The notes beneath the pieces were generated by a model, which worked only from the letters and a program-made list of their open reading frames with translations, had not been told where the DNA came from and did no database searches. Shown one piece after another: positions 29,001 through 38,000 of a stretch of 64,000 bases of DNA (its first letter is position 1; each line of letters opens with the position of its first letter). The stretch is from contig NC_092572.1 of the NCBI RefSeq assembly GCF_037975245.1, positions 20,526,489-20,590,488 of the forward strand, given 5' to 3'. Source of the DNA: Apostichopus japonicus (taxonomy: Eukaryota > Echinodermata > Holothuroidea > Aspidochirotida > Stichopodidae). The position numbers and the translations under genes were made by a program.

Positions 29001-32000
29001 AGGTTGGTAAATATCTTCTTCCAAGTAGCTATAAAATGGTATTTCCTAACCACCGTGGAGAAAAACCAACAATCCTTTGAATACTATACTGTATGAAGGA
29101 ATAATGTAAACGATTCTTGTAATACAATAGCAAAAACCGGGCGTCTGAAAAACGAAGTTATATAAAAGTAAAATCAAAACTTTGTAACAACTTTAAAATA
29201 AAACAGGTGCTTGATGTACAATGTATAATAGTTTAGACCAATCATGACTTCTGATACCTTTTAAGACAAAACACATTACTTCCAGAAGTGCAGGTTATGT
29301 TCTGTACCATTTCTACTGTTAATGAAATGACCATTTAAGCCTTAGTAGCCCATTTATGAAAATCACTCTAGTACAAGTGCATTACCATTAATAAAAGGAC
29401 CTATGGTATTTGATTTGGTAATGTATCATAATGCATGTAATGTATCAGTAAAGAATAACCAGTGACAACCATAGAATGATATCATCTTCGAAATGACATG
29501 ACAAGATCATTTTAAACTTTGATAATAAAGGTGCATATCTAAGATATGGGTGGATGCCTGCACTAACATTTTCTTAAATCTTCTGGACAGTGACAAACAA
29601 AGATCAAAAGAAGAAAATCAAAATCAAATCCCAACATTATCAGAAAGCCATGCTTTAAAATAAACTATGATTATACTTAACAACGGAATGGAGTTGAAAA
29701 GATAACGGTTGCTGCAAAGAATAAATGATTCATATAGCTCACTGAAAATCTGTTAATTTATTTCGTTATATTTGAGAGTAAGAAGAGACAACTAAACGAC
29801 CATGAATGAAATAACAATTTCAGGAATAAATTTCCGAGTGGCTACAATTGAAGTTAAGGAATATGCCGAAAAAATTAATTCCATAAAATTACAAGACACC
29901 AGCTTCATCAAATACTGAAGTATATATTCTTTGTTCCTGATATCCCAAGCACAGTGTTTGAGCGTTGCCATAGAGACGGTAGAAGTCATATTATTGTGCG
30001 GTGTATTTCGCACAAGGACAAAATTACGATCGTGAAAGCCAGATGAACTGCTCTATATAGAAATCAACCTTTCTTATCGTCGGTGATTTGACGAGAATTA
30101 GTCTCATAGAGAAGAAGAAATGGATCGAAAAGTCATCGAAAAGTAAATGAGGGCATCAATTAAGATTTTGTGGAAAATGGACAGGCCTTTCGGGGAAGGC
30201 ACATCAGCTTTAAGCACTTAAGTTTTTTAACACACTTTTTCTAATCTGGACGATCATTGGATTGTTCTTGTTGGGTTTTGCGGATTAAAAAACTGCAAGT
30301 ACTTAGTTTTGTTCTGTTCATTTGATTCTAGAGATACAAAACTTAATTTTGCTAGGTTTTCCGCTCACTCAGCTTGAGCAGTTAGGTGTTTTTGTTATTC
30401 GTTTTCCTTACATCCGTCTCCTTTTTCGGTAATGTAAAGTCGTACATTTTGTAAGTAGCATTTGTACTTTCTACATTCTCATATACATGGTTTACCTGTA
30501 TTATGGTTACATTTCTGTGTACGTTGTCGCGGAATCAACGCTGCTTTAGTGAATTTAACTTTACTTATCAATCCCACGTTACCTTATAATGTAATATGGC
30601 GTTTTTAAAGGGTTGTTCTTTTAAGTTACTTGGTCTCACAGAAAACGTCGGCAGAACTTTGGTTTTCTTCATAATCAAAAGCGTGATACTATTACATACA
30701 AGAGACACATAGCATCTATAGGGACGAGAAGTATTGGGGAAATGAATGGGGTGACCAGGTGCTTTTCAATCACGGGTCATCCGCTTGTCGTGGTACTTCT
30801 ATTTCGTAATTCACGCACTTGCATCTGTTATATTTCGGATATATTATGTCTTTGGTATGCCACGTAACGTTACTTTAGTACGTCTTTAAGAGCCAAATTC
30901 AGATATCCTGTCTGTCGTAAATTCACTCAGTCCATTATCATTTGGGGATTTCAACTTCGTCTTTAAAATTAGCGCTAGACAAGGCAGGGGAAATCCCATG
31001 ACCATTTTTTTTTATACTAAGGGTAATGCTTAGATGTAATGAATATTCATGCTCTAATTGATATATATCGTGAAGAAATCCATGGATTTTTAACAGCATT
31101 TTACTTATTTTTACTGAGGACATTCACTGTATGTTAGGTTTCTTTCTTATCTCTTACTCACCAGTAACTCGTAATGTATTTCTCCCGGCCTTTGTTCTGA
31201 ACACTCCATTGTTCAATTAGACCTTAAATTTTAAAGCAAATTAGAGGTGCGGGCTTCTGGAAATTCAATAACTTTTTACTTAACGTTCCTGAGTACAACA
31301 TACTTATTAATAACATAGTGTCAGTGGACTGTCAGGAAACTTACCCGTTACATTCCTCACTTCAGTGGGAATTGGTTAATATCTCCATTCGGAGTGCCAC
31401 TAATGAGGTGCATTACTGAATAACTGAATTAAATAAAGTACAGCCTTAGAACACGACAATGCACTATCCAACTCTGTCGACACTTTTAGAAGACATAAAA
31501 ACGCCAGAAATAACCTGTAAACATTATATGACTTTAAAATGCATGCTGTACTTTGATTCGTTCGAGAGCCAGATCGGTCCAACAAGACGAAAAAACACTG
31601 TTTTTCCTTAAGTCCGAAAAATACGAAATATACACCACAATATTATTCAGAAACTTACATTTCAAAGTGGTAGTGATGTGACAGAGGGTCCGGGAGATCT
31701 ACGAAAATTAAGGAACTTTCATAAACATTTCCATACAAGTGAGATTATTAAAATGAATATATTAGTATTTGTGAAAAGGAAACTAAAATTGTTCAGTATG
31801 CCGACGACACAACAATTTTAACATTTCCCACTCGTTTCATGGGAGAAGCCTGCCTTTCTCAGCAACTTCAAATTGTCTTGGACCCTTGGTCCCGCTTCTG
31901 TGTGGGAATTACTTTTTTAAATTGTAGTTACAGCTTATTTTGCTTCAATTATTTACCTAAGTTGTCGCGCTTAAATATTCTTAATAGGTGGGCCCAACGT

Positions 32001-35000
32001 GACTTTACACCAATTGCGTGAATTTACTTTACCAGACACTGCCTGATCCTCCACAGTATTTTGTTAGACAACTTGAAACGTGTATTTACAACTTTGTGTG
32101 GTCAGCAAAGCCGGACAAGTGAAACCCACCACTGTAATCTGTCCTATATCTGAAGAGAGTCACTCATGTGTCTTCTTTTATATGCTATTTTAAGTGTAAT
32201 TGGGTAAGGATGCATCTCGAGGACAGTAATGCAACTTGGAATCATGTTTTGACCTTCATCTTTCAAAGTATGGTAAACCATTGCCATTTAAGTGTAATTT
32301 TTATAGTGAAGACATTAACATCAACAACATCTTTTAAAATGATGTATGCAAGGCTTGGGCATTCTACGATTTTGAGGAGCCAAATTTGGCCTTCCGACAT
32401 GAGATTGTTTGGAATAGTTTTTATATTAAATTATAATAATTTTGGATGCAAGTTATTGCTAAGACATTCATATAACTGTCTTCTTTTTAACATGAAGAGT
32501 TACATTTTTACCAAGAAACTGAATTTTAAGATTCCGATGCTAAACGAAAACCTTTATTATTGATAATACTGTTTTATATGTCTACGTTGTTGTTTATTGA
32601 TCCATATAGTGAAAGTGCATTCTTTTGCTAACTGACATACGTTTTCATTGCAGGCTGATATTGAATCTAAAATGTACGAAGTAGCTGAGCCAGTGAGTAC
32701 CAGGGAGTAAACACAACTCTGGGGGCACATATTTTTCGAAACCTATGCAAACTGACAACTTCTAAATAGTGTAATTGAATTTGGCAACTTTAGGCAACCT
32801 GATTACATATCTCAGCGGTTGCATGAATTTTATAGAAATCAAGAACAAAATTTTAATTGGTATCTTGAGAACCTACAATGTGTGGGCGCGCCTTACATAG
32901 TAAATATTAAAATGCTGAAAATATGGGGCTTTACACATGTTGTTACCATAACTGACATATACATATACAAATATAAATATATCAATTTGATTTTTACAAA
33001 TGACTGTCGCGCGGTGTTTATTTTGTTCATGCTTTGAATACAGGATTGTTAATATACATTTCCCACATGATAATTTATTACCTGTATTATTTAGATTTAA
33101 AAAACGATTAAGAAATAAGCAAGGTCCAATGCTCTAGGCGAAATGTAAATTTAATGTTTACTTTGATTTTAAGGTTTTTAAAGTAAAGGAAAGCTTTAGA
33201 CATTGTATGTTATATTTATAAGTGCCATCTACCATTTTAATTGTCAAATAACATAATTCAACATAGTATTTTTAATTGGAAAACTGTACATTATTTACTT
33301 CATTTATTTTTGTCGATACACGTTCTTTCCTTACAGGAGGAACTAAAGCGGAAAACACCTAAAAAACCAAAATTGTCGGTGAGAACTAACTTTTCATTTC
33401 TGCTGACTGTTCTATATACAAGCTAAAGTTCCATAGTAGGATAATCCAGATTAATAGATATACATAATCCCTTAAAATTAAATCGTGCTGCCTGTATCGG
33501 TTTAATTTAGTCACATATTTTAGTCTATATAGAGATTTTGCTTATAACATTATTTATTATTCATACTTATAACTTGAGTTCTTCCACTGGCGTCCAAACG
33601 CCGACAAAGGGAGAAAATTTGGGATCATAACTCAACACTTTTAACTTATAAATTTTTCCAAGTAATTGTCTAAGACGACTCCTTCAGATTCTAACTTCAT
33701 CGCCAGCTGAAGCCGTAGTCAGCCTGACAACGCATAAGTCACTCCGTTTATACCCTTCTTGTACCTTGACACTTTACTGGTTCTGGCTATTTTAGAGACG
33801 ATAGAAACGAAAAAGCAAACAACTCCTTGAAAAGTGCAATGATCCATTGCTTCCGTTACAGGCTACTGGAGATGAAGCTTGTCTGAAAACACTCCACTTT
33901 TAAAGAAAGGGGAACAAAAACTAGCACGCAATTCAAAACAGACCCATTGAAATAAGCAAGGGCCTGAGTTTTAGGTAAAATATACATTCAATTGATTTGA
34001 GTTTAGGCTTGAACGTCAAACACACCTGCACTCGCCCAATCTTGTATGATATCGTATATTTTAGTGACATCATTCTTTTAAACGGTTTCCAAATCACAGT
34101 ATTCAGCGCAGTGTGTATTCTCATATCTGTGCAATATTGACTTCTTTATTTTTTTCGATGCACTTTCTTTCCCTGACAGGTGGAAGAACCACAACAGAAG
34201 GTAAGAAATGACTTTTCATTAATGCTGACTGTTCTGTTTACCAACTAAGATTTCATAGTGGGATAATCCAGATAAAAAGAATACATAATCCTTTAAAATA
34301 AATTCGTGTTGACTGTATCGGGTTAATTTAGTCACAACTTGTAGCCTATATATAGAGTTGCTTATAACATTATTTGTTATTCATACTTTAAATTGAGTTC
34401 TTCCACTGGCGTCGAAACGCCGACAAAGGAAGAAAAGTTGGAATCATAGCTCAACACATTTAACTTACATATTATTTGAATACTTGAATATTGGAATAAG
34501 CAAGGTCCTGAGCTCTAGGCAAAATATAAATTCAATTTATTTGAATGTAAGCTGGAACGTCAAACACACCTGCACTCGCCGAATCTGGTATTTTAGTGAT
34601 ATCATTAAGTTAAACGGATTTCAAGCCACAGTATTCAGCGTAGTGTGTATTCTCAAATCTGTGCAATATTGACTTCTTTATTTTTTTCGATGCACTTTCT
34701 TTCCCTGACAGGTGGAAGAACCACAACAGAAGGTAAGAAATGACTTTTCATTAATGCTGACTGTTCTGTTTACCAACTAAGATTTCATAGTGGGATAATC
34801 CAGATAAAAAGAATACATAATCCTTTAAAATAAATTCGTGTTGACTGTTTCGGGTTAATTTAGTCACATATTTTAGTCTATATAGAGACTTTGCTTATAA
34901 CATTATTTATTATTCATACTTATAACTTGAGCGGAAAACACCTAAAAAACCAAAATTGTCGGTAAGAACTAACTTTTCATTTCTGCTGACTGTTCTATAT

Positions 35001-38000
35001 AACAGCTAAAGTTCCATAGTAGGATAATCCAGATTAATAGATATACATAATCCCTTAAAATTAAATCGTGCTGACTGTATCGGTTAAATTTAGTCACATA
35101 TTTTAGTCTATATAGAGACTTTGCTTATAACATTATTTATTATTCACACTTATAAATTGAGTTCTTCTACTGGCGTCCAAACGCCGACAAAGGGAGAAAA
35201 TTTGGGATCATAACTCAACACTTTTAACTTATAAATTTTTCCAAGTAATTGTCTAAGACGACTCCTTCAGATTCTAACTTCATCGCCAGCTGAAGCCGTA
35301 GTCAGCCTGACAACGCATAAGTCACTCCGTTTATACCCTTCTTGTGCCTTTCAAACTTTACTGGTTCTGGCTATTTTAGAGACGATAGAAACGAAAAAGC
35401 AAACAACTCCTTGAAAAGTGCAATGATCCATTGCTTCCGTTACAGGCTACTGGAGATGAAGCTTGTCTGAAAACACTCCACTTTTAAAGAAAGGGGAACA
35501 AAAACTAGCACGCAATTCAAAACAGACCCATTGAAATAAGCAAGGGCCTGAGTTTTAGGCAAAATATACATTCAATTGATTTGAGTTTAGGCTTGAACGT
35601 CAAACACACCTGCACTCGCCCAATCTTGTATGATATCGTATATTTTAGTGACATCATTCTTTTAAACGGTTTCCAAATCACAGTATTCAGCGCAGTGTGT
35701 ATTCTCATATCTGTGCAATATTGACTTCTTTATTTTTTTCGATGCACTTTCTTTCCCTGACAGGTGGAAGAACCACAACAGAAGGTAAGAAATGACTTTT
35801 CATTAATGCTGACTGTTCTGTTTACCAACTAAGATTTCATAGTGGGATAATCCAGATAAAAAGAATACATAATCCTTTAAAATAAATTCGTGTTGACTGT
35901 ATCGGGTTAAGTTAGTCACAACTTGTAGCCTATATATAGAGTTGCTTATAACATTATTTGTTATTCATACTTTAAATTGAGTTCTTCCACTGGCGTCGAA
36001 ACGCCGACAAAGGAAGAAAAGTTGGAATCATAGCTCAACACATTTAACTTACATATTATTTGAATACTTGAATATTGGAATAAGCAAGGTCCTGAGCTCT
36101 AGGCAAAATATAAATTCAATTTATTTGAATGTAAGCTGGAACGTCAAACACACCTGCACTCGCCGAATCTGGTATTTTAGTGATATCATTAAGTTAAACG
36201 GATTTCAAGCCACAGTATTCAGCGTAGTGTGTATTCTCAAATCTGTGCAATATTGACTTCTTTATTTTTTTCGATGCACTTTCTTTTCCTGACAGGTGGA
36301 AGAACCACAACAGAAGGTAAGAAATGACTTTTCATTAATGCTGACTGTTCTGTTTACCAACTAAGATTTCATAGTGGGATAATCCAGATAAAAAGAATAC
36401 ATAATCCTTTAAAATAAATTCGTGTTGACTGTTTCGGGTTAATTTAGTCACATATTTTAGTATATATAGAGACTTTGCTTATAACATTATTTATTATTCA
36501 TACTTATAACTTGAGCGGAAAACACCTAAAAAACCAAAATTGTCGGTAAGAACTAACTTTTCATTTCTGCTGACTGTTCTATATAACAGCTAAAGTTCCA
36601 TAGTAGGATAATCCAGATTAATAGATATACATAATCCCTTAAAATTAAATCCTGCTAACTGTATCGGTTAAATTTAGTCACATATTTTAGTCTATATAGA
36701 GACTTTGCTTATAACATTATTTATTATTCATACTTATAAATTGAGTTCTTCTACTGGCGTCCAAACGCCGACAAAGGGAGAAAATTTGGGATCATAACTC
36801 AACACTTTTAACTTATAAATTTTTCCAAGTAATTGTCTAAGACGACTCCTTCAGATTCTAACTTCATCGCCAGCTGAAGCCGTAGTCAGCCTGACAACGC
36901 ATAAGTCACTCCGTTTATACCCTTCTTGTGCCTTTCAAACTTTACTGGTTCTGGCTATTTTAGAGACGATAGAAACGAAAAAGCAAACAACTCCTTGAAA
37001 AGTGCAATGATCCATTGCTTCCGTTACAGGCTACTGGAGATGAAGCTTGTCTGAAAACACTCCACTTTTAAAGAAAGGGGAACAAAAACTAGCACGCAAT
37101 TCAAAACAGACCCATTGAAATAAGCAAGGGCCTGAGTTTTAGGCAAAATATACATTCAATTGATTTGAGTTTAGGCTTGAACGTCAAACACACCTGCACT
37201 CGCCCAATCTTGTATGATATCGTATATTTTAGTGACATCATTCTTTTAAACGGTTTCCAAATCACAGTATTCAGCGCAGTGTGTATTCTCATATCTGTGC
37301 AATATTGACTTCTTTATTTTTTTCGATGCACTTTCTTTCCCTGACAGGTGGAAGAACCACAACAGAAGGTAAGAAATGACTTTTCATTAATGCTGACTGT
37401 TCTGTTTACCAACTAAGATTTCATAGTGGGATAATCCAGATAAAAAGAATACATAATCCTTTAAAATAAATTCGTGTTGACTGTATCGGGTTAAGTTAGT
37501 CACAACTTGTAGCCTATATATAGAGTTGCTTATAACATTATTTGTTATTCATACTTTAAATTGAGTTCTTCCACTGGCGTCGAAACGCCGACAAAGGAAG
37601 AAAAGTTGGAATCATAGCTCAACACATTTAACTTACATATTATTTGAATACTTGAATATTGGAATAAGCAAGGTCCTGAGCTCTAGGCAAAATATAAATT
37701 CAATTTATTTGAATGTAAGCTGGAACGTCAAACACACCTGCACTCGCCGAATCTGGTATTTTAGTGATATCATTAAGTTAAACGGATTTCAAGCCACAGT
37801 ATTCAGCGTAGTGTGTATTCTCAAATCTGTGCAATATTGACTTCTTTATTTTTTTCGATGCACTTTCTTTTCCTGACAGGTGGAAGAACCACAACAGAAG
37901 GTAAGAAATGACTTTTCATTAATGCTGACTGTTCTGTTTACCAACTAAGATTTCATAGTGGGATAATCCAGATAAAAAGAATACATAATCCTTTAAAATA

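Larger units (their letters stand above)
12949..29002 (+). repeat. Tandem array of heptad exons and their introns
   Basis: Repeated modules of about 0.6-1.3 kb, each with one small phase 0-0 exon. Four exon families are seen. A: starts VKE or AKE, ends EEISRLR. B: starts TTKENKEEQ. C: contains NNERQIGKQ. D: 14 residues ending DREIAEMK. Intact exons are 63 nt (16 copies) or 42 nt (3 copies). Introns of different copies also align, including a conserved block upstream of the A, B and C exons (see findings). Confidence 0.85.

Noticed and set aside
32168-32563. 131-codon plus-strand frame
   Set aside because: Overlaps the decayed LINE; part of its sequence is a post-RT remnant (MHLEDSNATWNHV), the rest is chance.
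33933-37840. Recurring 62-63 codon open frames on both strands
   Set aside because: They are identical because they lie in the 1,584-bp repeat; no splice or domain support, and they overlap introns of the receptor.
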